A stretch of 12,311 bases of DNA from Holophagaceae bacterium UBA1801 (GTDB lineage: Bacteria; Acidobacteriota; Holophagae; Holophagales; Holophagaceae). A program made the translations under genes and the position numbers. The stretch is taken from the NCBI GenBank assembly GCA_002319925.1, contig DCFP01000020.1, forward strand, positions 17,778 to 30,088. The letters are read 5' to 3'. Below the pieces are notes generated by a model, which saw only the letters and a program-made list of their open reading frames with translations, had not been told where the DNA came from and did not search any database. Shown in pieces: positions 1-7,064 of this stretch (its first letter is position 1; every line of letters begins with the position of its first letter).

Positions 1-1
1 G

Positions 2-700
2 AACGAGATCGCGCAGAGCGAGGGCTGCCTGGACCACCCCTGGGTGAACATGTGGGTCCACGGGGAATTCCTGATGGTCGAAGGGGAGAAGATGTCCAAG
101 AGCCTTGGCAACTTCTACACCCTGCGCGACCTCATGGAGAAGGGCATCGACCCCGTCACCTTCCGCTTTGCCATCCAGAGCAACCACTACCGCCGTCTTT
201 TGAACTTCAGCTTCGAAGGCCTGAAGGCGGCCGATAACTCCCTGAAGCGCATCCGCATTTTCCGCAAGCGCATGGAAGATGATGTGGCGCCCGCGGGCCA
301 GGGCACCTGGAAGGAATCCATCGATTCCCTCAAGCGCCTGGAAGTGGCCGAGGAAGCTTTCTGGGACGCCATGCTGGACGATCTCAACACGCCCGAGGCG
401 CTGGCCGCGATCTTCACGCTGATCAGCGACATCAATGCCCAGGACGACCGTGTGGCCCTCACCCGCGAGGAACGAGACGCCGTGCTGGCCTTCCTGGACA
501 TGACCAACGAGATTTTCGCGGGCTGGCCCAAAGAAGAAGCCACCATCGATGCGGAAGTGGAAGCCCTCATCGAGCAGCGCCGCGCCGCCAAGGCCTCCAA
601 GAATTGGGCCGAGGCCGATCGCGTGCGCGACCAGCTTAAGGCCATGGGCATCCTGCTCGAAGACCGCAAGGACGGCACCGTGGGCTGGCGCAAGGTGTGA
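2..700 (+). CDS. cysS: Cysteine--tRNA ligase, C-terminal half (5' end outside window)
   Basis: Class I aminoacyl-tRNA synthetase that charges tRNA-Cys in the cytoplasm. Only the last 232 residues are present. The frame is open from base 2 and begins with NEIAQSEG, the conserved segment following the zinc-binding HHENE region of CysRS. About 20 residues later comes GEKMSKSLGNF, the KMSKS loop that holds ATP in the transition state. Next are an anticodon-recognition helical domain (NTPEALAAIF and surroundings) and the usual basic tail (RAAKASKNWAEADRVRDQL, then GILLEDRKDGT). An internal GTG at 44 is not the true start, because homology extends upstream of it. The gene ends normally, only 10 bp from the end of the convergent cutC. 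It is a housekeeping gene with no obvious link to the sugar genes. The identification is secure. Confidence 0.96.
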   Translation, partial: NEIAQSEGCLDHPWVNMWVHGEFLMVEGEKMSKSLGNFYTLRDLMEKGIDPVTFRFAIQSNHYRRLLNFSFEGLKAADNSLKRIRIFRKRMEDDVAPAGQGTWKESIDSLKRLEVAEEAFWDAMLDDLNTPEALAAIFTLISDINAQDDRVALTREERDAVLAFLDMTNEIFAGWPKEEATIDAEVEALIEQRRAAKASKNWAEADRVRDQLKAMGILLEDRKDGTVGWRKV

Positions 701-710
701 GCTGCGTTTT

Positions 711-1406
711 CTAGACAGAAGCGCCGGAGATCATCCGCTTCAGGCGAGCGATTGGTTCGGGCAGGATCTCGCCATCGATGGCTCTCCCAAGCCTGACTGC
801 GGTTCCGTAGTGGAAGTCATGAGGCGCAGCCGATTCCGCGATTCGCGTTATGTTCTCCAGGTTCAAGCCACCTCCGGCCATGATCCGAAGGTGGCCCGCG
901 TTCTCGCGCATCCGGGCCAGCGTGGCGACATTGTCTTCGATTCGCCCTCGGCCTCCGGATGTGAGCACCGTACGGATGGGAGGATAACGGGCGAGGACTC
1001 GAATGGCTTCAACGGCGTCCTGTGCCACATCGATGGCGCGATGGAAGGTCACTTCAAGACCGCCAGCGACCGCGAGAAGGGCCTCGAGATTCTTCGTATC
1101 CACCCGGGCATGATCTTCCAGGAGGCCCAGCACGACACCGTTTGCGCGTGCTTCCCGGGCTGCGAGGATTTCCTCCTTCATGACCTCGAGGTCTTCCGGC
1201 GAGTAATGGAATCCCCGTGAATGGGGACGGATCATCACATTGACCGGAATTCGCACGGCCAAAACCACGCGCTTCATGAGCCCGAACCCCGGCGTCAGTC
1301 CTCCTTCCCCCAGCGCGGAAACCAGCTCGATCCGATCTGCGCCCGCGGCCTCGATCACGCGTGCCTCATCGGGCGTGACAGCGATGACTTCCAGCAAAGC
1401 GCTCAT
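711..1406 (-). CDS. cutC: CutC family TIM-barrel protein
   Basis: A 231-residue protein of the CutC family (PF03932), close to the usual family length and apparently complete. Family landmarks in order are GADRIELVSALGEGG (about 23-37), VMIRPHSRGFHYS (about 57-69), GVVLGLL (about 90-96), VTFHRAID (about 119-126), VLTSGG (about 147-152), RIMAGGG (about 174-180) and DFHYG near the C-terminus. The family was named for copper homeostasis in E. coli, but that role is disputed and no enzymatic reaction is firmly assigned. The second motif reads RPHSRGF rather than the RPRGGDF of the E. coli type, which suggests a different subfamily. Its ATG overlaps the TGA of the upstream ROK gene as ATGA, so translation is probably coupled. 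That context suggests a sugar-related role, which is inference. Family assignment is secure; function is not. Confidence 0.9.
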   Translation of the reverse strand: MSALLEVIAVTPDEARVIEAAGADRIELVSALGEGGLTPGFGLMKRVVLAVRIPVNVMIRPHSRGFHYSPEDLEVMKEEILAAREARANGVVLGLLEDHARVDTKNLEALLAVAGGLEVTFHRAIDVAQDAVEAIRVLARYPPIRTVLTSGGRGRIEDNVATLARMRENAGHLRIMAGGGLNLENITRIAESAAPHDFHYGTAVRLGRAIDGEILPEPIARLKRMISGASV

Positions 1407-2827
1407 CTGCGGGGCACGTAAGGCAGGCTGGCCGCGGCCACGGCCTGGCCGACGCGACGGCTCTTCTCATCGGGGAGGAACAGCGAAACCCGCTCCGCCA
1501 CTTCCGGGAATTCCGCCGTCAGCACTTCCTTCGCGCGGGCGAGGATGATCTCTCCGCCCGCTCCCGACGTGACGCGGCCGAGGATCATGGCGTGGCTGAG
1601 ATCGTAGAATTCGGCGTACCACGGAATCGCATAGCCCAGGTAGACGCCGATGGTCTCGAAGATCGCCTGGGCGGCCAGATTGCCCTGCTTCATGCGCTCC
1701 TGCACGATCTTCAGCCGCTCGGGAAGACCGGTTTCCTCAGGAAAGGTCATGCCCGCTGGCTGGGACAACCGGTTCACGGCCTGTTGCGAGAAATACGTTG
1801 CGCCGATGCCGGGGTTGCCGGACCAGTCGTCGGTGCCAGCGGCGGGGTTCGCATCGATGGGAGCGAAGGCCAGTTCGTTCAGCCAGCCCGTGATGTGCCC
1901 TTCCTGATCGAGGTAGCCGACCGCCTCGCTGGAACCCATGGCGATCCCCAGAATGCCCTTCAGACCCAGCGAGATGGCTCCGGCCAGCGCCGTCACATCC
2001 CCATCGTTGATCACTTCAAGGGGAACGCCCCACTCCTGCTGCAGGCGGGGGAAGAGGGTCTCCACCTTCTCGAGGAAGTCCTCGCGGGGCACCGCCCGGA
2101 ACAGGGAGGCCACGCGGATGCGGTTTTCTACGAGGATACCCGCGGAGCTGCCACCGATGGCATCCACCCGCGGCAGATGGGAAGCGGCCATTTTCAGGCC
2201 CTCGCAGATCCGGTCGTAGTGGTAGGCCGGGTCGGGCTGGTTCCGTGGGTCCCAGGGGATCTCGGTGCTGAAGACCGCTTCGCCCTCGCGCACGGCGGCG
2301 ATCTTGTAGTCACTGGCGCCCAGGTCGAAGCCGATGCGGCAGCCTTCCAGATGGCCGCCGAGAGTCAAGGGTTTGGCCTTCGCTGGAGGCAACTGGTCCC
2401 TATCCATGATGCGAACCGCAAAGGGCTTGGCGAAGGCCTGTTCCATCAGTTTCGCGTCGAAAGCATGGGTGCCATCGGCGGTGTACTCCGCTGCCAGAGC
2501 GGAACACAACCGTGGCGGTCCTTGCAGGGACACCCGCCAGCCTCCCTGGGCCCAGAGCATGAAGTTCAGCACCCAGGAGGCATAGCGCAGATTGTCCTCG
2601 TCCCGGCCGGTGCCTTCGGGAAAGATCTCGAGGTCCTTCCGGGTGATGGATTCCGGACCCTGCTCCAGGGCGATGCGAAGGAGCTGGGAGCGTCCACCTT
2701 TCTTCAACGCCTGCCGGAAGTTGCGGGCACCGAGGGACAAGGGGCGGAAAGCGGGATCCAGGCGGGGAATCCTTTCCGGGATCACATCGAACAGGCTGTT
2801 TTCCAAACTTTGAGGATTCTGGGACAT
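1403..2827 (-). CDS. ROK-family protein with N-terminal extension, probable amino-sugar/hexose kinase
   Basis: A 474-residue protein. Its C-terminal two-thirds is a ROK (repressor/ORF/kinase) actin-like ATPase domain: phosphate-1 loop RIGFDLGAS (164-172), catalytic Asp in INDGDVTALAG (273-283), and glycine-rich loops GIAMGSSEAVGYL (294-306) and GRVTSGAGG (417-425). Typical ROK kinases are about 300 residues; here some 160 residues precede the core and I cannot assign them to a named domain. The usual ROK zinc motif CxCGxxGC is absent: the segment after ELAFAP carries DDWSGNPGIGATYFSQQA and no cysteine. The start at 2827 was chosen because GGAG (2833-2836) lies 5 nt upstream; an in-frame ATG at 2863 has no SD. 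Divergent from nagA and coupled to cutC, it plausibly makes GlcNAc-6-P, the NagA substrate. A regulatory role cannot be excluded. Confidence 0.82.
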   Translation of the reverse strand: MSQNPQSLENSLFDVIPERIPRLDPAFRPLSLGARNFRQALKKGGRSQLLRIALEQGPESITRKDLEIFPEGTGRDEDNLRYASWVLNFMLWAQGGWRVSLQGPPRLCSALAAEYTADGTHAFDAKLMEQAFAKPFAVRIMDRDQLPPAKAKPLTLGGHLEGCRIGFDLGASDYKIAAVREGEAVFSTEIPWDPRNQPDPAYHYDRICEGLKMAASHLPRVDAIGGSSAGILVENRIRVASLFRAVPREDFLEKVETLFPRLQQEWGVPLEVINDGDVTALAGAISLGLKGILGIAMGSSEAVGYLDQEGHITGWLNELAFAPIDANPAAGTDDWSGNPGIGATYFSQQAVNRLSQPAGMTFPEETGLPERLKIVQERMKQGNLAAQAIFETIGVYLGYAIPWYAEFYDLSHAMILGRVTSGAGGEIILARAKEVLTAEFPEVAERVSLFLPDEKSRRVGQAVAAASLPYVPRR

Positions 2828-3005
2828 GGGCGCTCCGGACTGATTGAAAGTGGCCATTCGCATGCGTAATACCAGTAAAGTACCACACGAAGGGTGAATT
2901 GGGGGCTTTTCACGGGATCTTCACATACGCATTTTCATGTGGTTTTATTCTGGTATCATACACATCACGATAGCCCCCCAGGGAAGGAACCTTGAAAGGA
3001 AACGA
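2828..3005. promoter_or_regulatory. Divergent control region between ROK/cutC and nagA
   Basis: A 178-bp gap, more AT-rich than the genes, that must hold both divergent promoters. The nonamer CTGGTATYA occurs twice in opposite orientations, facing outward: on the minus strand at 2867-2875 and on the plus strand at 2950-2958, where it overlaps a possible -10 (TATCAT, 2954-2959). A further minus-strand TGGTA lies exactly 11 bp upstream of the first copy. GTATCATAC (2953-2961) is a small palindrome. GGGGGCT (2901-2907) and AGCCCCC (2972-2978) form a 7-bp inverted repeat across 64 bp. TGGTAT resembles the half-site of HutC-subgroup GntR regulators of GlcNAc genes (DasR, NagR/YvoA), but no regulator gene is in the window. 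No clear -35 was found, so the promoter positions are tentative. Confidence 0.45.
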
Positions 3006-4121
3006 ATGAAGCGGCACCAGATCGAGGGAAATATCCTGACTCCCGCAGGCTGGGTGCGTGGCACGGTCCGGTTCTCGGACCGCATTCAGTCGGTGGAAGG
3101 AGAAGCCGTACGCGAGCCTGATGGCGAGCTTCCCGCGATCCTGCCTGGTTTCGTGGACCTGCACGTCCATGGCGGCGGCGGCGCGGACATCATGAACGGA
3201 GCCCAGGCGGTGATCACCACCAGCCGCATGCACGCCCGCCACGGCACCACGAGCATGCTGGCCACCACAGTGACGGCGGAACGCGCTGATCTCGAGTGGG
3301 TCTTCAACGACATCGGCCCGGCCATCCAGCAGCGAGAAAGCGGTTGTGCCCGCGTTCTCGGCATCCATCTCGAAGGACCCTTCATCAACGGCGAGAAGCT
3401 CGGCGCCCAGCCCGCCTTCATCCGGCAGGGCGATATGGAAGAGGTCCTCGCTCTGCATCAGAAGGCCCCGATCCGCGTCATGACGCTCGCGCCGGAAATG
3501 GAAGGGCATCTCGAATTCATCAAGGCCCTTCGCTCCGCGGGCATAATCCCCCAGATCGGCCACACCGCAGGCAGCTACGAGAACGGCGTGGCGGCGCTGG
3601 AAGCCGGAGCCTGCGGATGCACTCACCTCTTCAACGCCATGACCGGCATGTACCACCGCGCGCCTGGCATGGTGGCCGCAGCCTTGGCCCATGCCGAGTA
3701 CTCGGAGATCATCCCGGATCTCTTGCACGTCCATCCGGGCGCCATTCGCACAGCCTTGCGGGCCATTCCGAAGCTCTACTGCGTCACCGACGCCACCGCC
3801 GGCGCGGGCATGCCCGATGGCACCTACACCTTGGGAACGCAGACACTGACGAAGTGCGGCGGCGGAGTCCGATTGGCCGACGGCACCCTCGCGGGCAGCA
3901 CGCTCACCATGGACGACGCCCTGCGCAACCTCGTATCCATCGGCTTGACCCTGGCGGATGCGACCCATCGCGTTTCCACTTTTCCAGCCCAGTACCTCGG
4001 GCTCGAGGATCGAGGCCAGATCCAGGCCGGGTGCTGGTCCGATCTGGTGGTCATGTCCCCCGCCCTGCAACTCGTGAACGTCTTCGTGGAAGGAGAGTCC
4101 ATTGATCTCAAAGATGCTTGA
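3006..4121 (+). CDS. nagA: N-acetylglucosamine-6-phosphate deacetylase
   Basis: Amidohydrolase converting GlcNAc-6-P to GlcN-6-P and acetate in the cytoplasm, the committed step of GlcNAc use. It has 371 residues, a normal length. Signature positions are DLHVHG with metal-site H53 and H55, HLEGPF with ligand E123, IGHTAGS with H186, THLFNAM with H207, LHVHPGA (240-246), the catalytic Asp in VTDATAGAGMPDG (D262) and LAGSTLTMDDALRN (295-308). Start 3006 is preceded by GAAAGGA (2994-3000) at 5 nt. An in-frame ATG at 2937 would add 23 residues, lacks an SD and sits within the promoter region, so it was rejected. The gene overlaps the next by 20 bp and is divergent from the ROK kinase that could supply its substrate. 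Identification is secure. Confidence 0.95.
   Translation: MKRHQIEGNILTPAGWVRGTVRFSDRIQSVEGEAVREPDGELPAILPGFVDLHVHGGGGADIMNGAQAVITTSRMHARHGTTSMLATTVTAERADLEWVFNDIGPAIQQRESGCARVLGIHLEGPFINGEKLGAQPAFIRQGDMEEVLALHQKAPIRVMTLAPEMEGHLEFIKALRSAGIIPQIGHTAGSYENGVAALEAGACGCTHLFNAMTGMYHRAPGMVAAALAHAEYSEIIPDLLHVHPGAIRTALRAIPKLYCVTDATAGAGMPDGTYTLGTQTLTKCGGGVRLADGTLAGSTLTMDDALRNLVSIGLTLADATHRVSTFPAQYLGLEDRGQIQAGCWSDLVVMSPALQLVNVFVEGESIDLKDA
4092..4104 (+). promoter_or_regulatory. Shine-Dalgarno and TTG start that fix the NagB-II initiation site
   Basis: GGAG at 4092-4095, inside the 3' end of nagA, lies 6 nt before a TTG at 4102. The first in-frame ATG (4114) has no SD at a usable distance. The TTG is therefore the better start, placing initiation within nagA coding sequence and implying coupled translation. 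Confidence 0.6.
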
Positions 4122-5124
4122 GGAGGCTCGATCCGCGCCCCAGGCCGTGGAAGCCCTGCTGGCGGCCAACCAGAAGGACTACGTGGCCCTCAGTGAACGG
4201 CTCCGGCGGAATTCCCCATCCGGCATCGTGACCATCGCCCGCGGCAGTTCGGACAATGCCGCCGCCTATCTAGCCTACCTCATCACCAAACGCACGGGCA
4301 GGCTCGTCACCTCCCTGCCCATGTCCCTGCTGACGCTGTACCACGCGCCCATCGCCACCGCAGGCTTGCTGGCCATTTCCATCTCCCAGTCCGGCCAGAG
4401 CCCCGATGTGGTCGAACCCATCGACCAACTGCGGAAGGGCGGAGCGACCACGGTGGCGCTGCTCAACGACATGACCTCCACCCTGGCCGCGACCGCCCAG
4501 TGGGTGCTTCCCTTGCACGCGGGACCTGAAGAGAGCGTTGCCGCCACCAAGAGCTTCGTGTGCAGCCTCGTGGCAGGCGCCCGTTTGGCGGCGAAGTGGA
4601 GCCATGACGAGCCACTCCTCGAGGGGTTGCGATCCCTTCCGGCCGCCCTGGAAGAGACCCAGAAGCACGACTGGTCCAGCGCCGTGGAGCCCCTGGCCCG
4701 TTCCGAGCGGCTCATGGTGATTTCCCGGGGCATCGGCCTCTCCATCGCCCAGGAATCGGCGCTGAAGCTCAAGGAGACCTGCGGGATCCAGGCTGAGGCG
4801 TTCAGCGCGGCGGAAGTCCGTCACGGTCCCCAGGCCTTGGTGGCCGAGGGCTACACGCTGTTCGCCTACGCCATGCGCGGGCCCGCGCAGAAGGAGATCG
4901 TCGCGCTCGCCGCCGAGATGCGCAACCGTGGCGCCAAGGTGATCCTGGCCGCGCCCGCCGATATCCCGGAGCGCGATCTCACCTTGGCCACCACGGCCAT
5001 CGAAGACCTCGATCCAGTCACCGCCATTCAGAGCTTCTATCCCGTGGCAGAAGCGGTCTCCCGCCTGCGCGGCCGAGATCCGGACAACCCGCCCTTCCTG
5101 AAAAAGGTCACGACCACCCGGTGA
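4102..5124 (+). CDS. nagB-II: Glucosamine-6-phosphate deaminase, SIS type (NagB-II)
   Basis: Two SIS domains homologous to the isomerase half of GlmS, with no N-terminal glutaminase domain (340 residues). Visible motifs are IARGSSD (45-51), SISQSGQSPD (93-102), AGPEESVAATKSF (140-152), ISRG (207-210), ESALKLKE (218-225) and EVRHGP (238-243). The C-terminus is RGRDPDNPPFLKKVTTTR. E225, H241 and a lysine near 335 correspond to the GlmS residues used for ring opening and isomerisation. Without the glutaminase, family members of this type run the reaction as a deaminase: GlcN-6-P to Fru-6-P plus ammonia. Overlap with nagA supports that role directly, since the two catalyse consecutive steps. AgaS-type GalN-6-P deaminase is the main alternative. 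The probable start is TTG; the ATG at 4114 would shorten it by four residues. Confidence 0.88.
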   Translation: MISKMLEEARSAPQAVEALLAANQKDYVALSERLRRNSPSGIVTIARGSSDNAAAYLAYLITKRTGRLVTSLPMSLLTLYHAPIATAGLLAISISQSGQSPDVVEPIDQLRKGGATTVALLNDMTSTLAATAQWVLPLHAGPEESVAATKSFVCSLVAGARLAAKWSHDEPLLEGLRSLPAALEETQKHDWSSAVEPLARSERLMVISRGIGLSIAQESALKLKETCGIQAEAFSAAEVRHGPQALVAEGYTLFAYAMRGPAQKEIVALAAEMRNRGAKVILAAPADIPERDLTLATTAIEDLDPVTAIQSFYPVAEAVSRLRGRDPDNPPFLKKVTTTR

Positions 5125-5165
5125 CTCTTGCATGGGTCTCGCTCCCGATCGTGCGGCATCCCAAC

Positions 5166-5179
5166 TAGACTGACGTCTA
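5166..5179. promoter_or_regulatory. Short palindrome upstream of the epimerase gene
   Basis: TAGAC, a 4-bp centre TGAC, then GTCTA, in the 100-bp gap between the deaminase and epimerase genes and about 45 bp before the latter's start. A possible -10 (TATTCT, 5178-5183) overlaps its right arm, but no good -35 accompanies it. It could be an operator of a promoter serving the three-gene unit. The evidence is only the symmetry and position. Confidence 0.25.
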
Positions 5180-5224
5180 TTCTCACGGCATCAATGCGGC
5201 TCCCGATTTTTCTGAGGAGGCTCC

Positions 5225-6157
5225 ATGCGAATTCTGGTCACGGGCGGCGCCGGTTTCATCGGCAGTCATTTCGTGGATCGCTTCATCGCCGAGGGCCATC
5301 AGGTATGGGTGCTCGATAATCTGCGCAGCGGTTCCAAGGCCAATGTGCATGCGAGCGCCACCTTCGTTCACCTGGACCTGAAGGACGAACGCCTGTCCCA
5401 GGGGATTGCCAGGATCAAGCCCGAAGCCGTGTTCCACCTGGCCGCCCAGATCGATGTGCGAATCAGTTGCGGGGATCCGGTCTTCGATGCAACTGAGAAC
5501 ATCCTCGCGACCTTGAGGCTGCTGGAGGCCGGGCTTGCGAACGGCATGGAGTTCTTCGCCTTCGCCTCCAGCGGCGGGGCCATCTACGGTGAAGCCAGCG
5601 GTCCCCAGTCCGAGAGCCATGTCGAAGCACCCCTCAATCCCTACGGTGTGGCGAAACTAGCGGTGGATAAGTATCTCCACGCGTACAACGTGCAGCGCGG
5701 ACTGAAGAGCGCTTCCCTGCGTTTCTCCAACGTCTATGGCCCCCGCCAGGGTGCGAAGGGCGAAGCGGGTGTCGTGGCGGTCTTCTGCAAGCGGTTGCGG
5801 GATGGCCATGCTCCCTGCATCAACGGCGATGGCCTGCAGACCCGCGATTTCGTGTACGCCCCCGATCTGGCCGAAGCCGCCAGCCTCGTGTTGCAGCAAC
5901 GAGCCACGGGCATTTTCAATCTCGGCACCGGTCGCGAGACCACCATCCTTGATCTGGCGGGAAGGCTTTGCGATTCAGCAGGCGTGGACTCATTGCAGAT
6001 CCAGCACTCGCCTGGTCTAGCTGGTGAGCAGCGCAGATCGGTGCTGGATGCCTCGAAGGCCCAGAATCTGCTCGGTTGGCGTCCCAGAACCTCGTTGGAA
6101 GAGGGCCTGCGTGCCACCTACGATTGGTTCAGGACCCATCGGCAGGAGGAGGCATGA
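5225..6157 (+). CDS. NAD-dependent sugar-nucleotide epimerase/dehydratase (extended SDR, GalE-like)
   Basis: A 310-residue cytoplasmic extended short-chain dehydrogenase. The N-terminal Rossmann motif is TGGAGFIG (6-13), with an Asp at the end of strand beta-2 (VLDN, 29-32) consistent with NAD. Then follow FHLAAQ (70-75), the catalytic serines in ASSGGAIYG (114-122), YGVAK (Y140, K144), RFSNVYGPRQ (166-175) and the C-terminal LGWRP and GLRATYDW segments. This pattern is that of UDP-glucose/UDP-GlcNAc 4-epimerases and relatives, but the substrate cannot be read from sequence. GAGGAGG (5214-5220) precedes the ATG closely. Its TGA overlaps the ATG of the nucleotidyltransferase gene (ATGA), placing it in one unit with a sugar-1-phosphate nucleotidyltransferase and an anomeric kinase-like protein. 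That favours a UDP-hexosamine substrate. A role in glycan biosynthesis is the alternative. Confidence 0.85.
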   Translation: MRILVTGGAGFIGSHFVDRFIAEGHQVWVLDNLRSGSKANVHASATFVHLDLKDERLSQGIARIKPEAVFHLAAQIDVRISCGDPVFDATENILATLRLLEAGLANGMEFFAFASSGGAIYGEASGPQSESHVEAPLNPYGVAKLAVDKYLHAYNVQRGLKSASLRFSNVYGPRQGAKGEAGVVAVFCKRLRDGHAPCINGDGLQTRDFVYAPDLAEAASLVLQQRATGIFNLGTGRETTILDLAGRLCDSAGVDSLQIQHSPGLAGEQRRSVLDASKAQNLLGWRPRTSLEEGLRATYDWFRTHRQEEA

Positions 6158-7062
6158 AGCCCGAACTGGTGGTGATGGCCGCGGGCATGGGCTCGCGCTT
6201 CGGAGGTTTGAAACAACTGGAGCCTGTGGGACCCAACGGCGAGAAGGTCATGGACTACGCCCTCTACGATGCCAAGCGCGCCGGCATCGAGCGAGTGGTC
6301 TTCGTGATCCGGAAGGAATTCGAATCGATCTTCCACGAACAGGTGGGCTCGAAATTCGCGCGCTGGATGGACGTCTCCTACGCCTTCCAGGAGATGGATT
6401 TCATGCTGGATGGCTACCCCATGCCCAGCGAACGGGCCAAGCCCTGGGGCACGGCCCACGCGGTCCTGGCGGCCAGCACCCAGGTCAAGGCGCCCTTCCT
6501 CGCCGTCAACGCCGACGATTTCTACGGGCGGAAGGCCTTCCAGACCCTGACGGATTTTCTCTCGCAACCACCGGAAGGATCCATGGATTCCTACGCCATG
6601 GTGGCCTTCCAGATGGCCAACACCCTCTCCGAACACGGCACCGTGGCCCGTGGCGTCTGCGAAGTGGGACCCGACGGCTATCTCAAGGCAGTGCGCGAAC
6701 ACGTGGGCCTCGAACGAGATGGAGCTTGCGTGCGCGAGTTGGCGGCCGATGGCACGCAGCATCGCTTCACGGGCCGCGAGCTTGTCTCCATGAACTTCTG
6801 GGGGTTCCATCCATCCCTGTTCGCCCATCTCCGGGAGCGCTTCGCCCGCTTCTTGAAGGACCGCGGGCAGGATCCCAAAGCGGAGTTCTTCATCCCCACC
6901 GTCATCGATGAACTCATCCAGGAAAAGCGCGCGACGGTGCGGGTCCTGGAGACTCCGGACCGGTGGTTCGGCGTGACCTACCGCGAGGACAAACACTACG
7001 TCGTGACTCGCATTCAGGAACTGATCCGCGTTGGCGAATATCCCGCGTCACTCTGGAGCTGA
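6154..7062 (+). CDS. Sugar-phosphate nucleotidyltransferase
   Basis: A 302-residue NTP-transferase-fold enzyme, expected to join a sugar 1-phosphate to a nucleoside triphosphate (probably UTP) with release of pyrophosphate. The nucleotide-binding signature is MAAGMGSRFGGLKQ (8-21), followed by KPWGTAHAVLAA (96-107) and the metal-binding strand VNADDFYG (118-125); WGFHPSLF lies further on. The signature departs slightly from the GxGTRL form of GalU/GlmU. ATG 6154 follows a strong GGAGGAGG (6144-6151) and overlaps the preceding TGA; an upstream in-frame start at 6076 lies inside the epimerase gene and was discarded. The next gene, a NahK-like kinase, begins 2 bp after its stop, so kinase product to nucleotidyltransferase substrate is the natural reading. 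At 302 residues it is longer than the MurU uridylyltransferase of peptidoglycan recycling (about 224), which is otherwise a functional analogue. Confidence 0.85.
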   Translation: MKPELVVMAAGMGSRFGGLKQLEPVGPNGEKVMDYALYDAKRAGIERVVFVIRKEFESIFHEQVGSKFARWMDVSYAFQEMDFMLDGYPMPSERAKPWGTAHAVLAASTQVKAPFLAVNADDFYGRKAFQTLTDFLSQPPEGSMDSYAMVAFQMANTLSEHGTVARGVCEVGPDGYLKAVREHVGLERDGACVRELAADGTQHRFTGRELVSMNFWGFHPSLFAHLRERFARFLKDRGQDPKAEFFIPTVIDELIQEKRATVRVLETPDRWFGVTYREDKHYVVTRIQELIRVGEYPASLWS

Positions 7063-7064
7063 GC

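Noticed and set aside
1592..2869. 425-codon open frame on the plus strand, antisense to the ROK gene
   Set aside because: It mirrors a well-supported gene over its whole length and shows no recognisable motif. Long antisense frames are expected in GC-rich coding DNA.
2896..2912. CTTTTCAC octamer shared by the nagA and binding-protein promoter regions
   Set aside because: One copy in each place, without symmetry or shared flanks; an AT-rich octamer shared by two intergenic regions may be chance.
2937..3005. Extended N-terminus of NagA beginning at ATG 2937
   Set aside because: No SD, the residues lie inside the promoter region, and homology to NagA begins after 3006.
2910..4169. 419-codon open frame on the minus strand, antisense to nagA
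   Set aside because: nagA carries every family motif on the other strand. The antisense product is low-complexity Gly/His/Asp-rich with no domain.
6118..6996. 292-codon antisense frame over the nucleotidyltransferase gene, and a similar one at 4270-5133 over the deaminase gene
   Set aside because: No SD, no motif, and complete overlap with confident genes.
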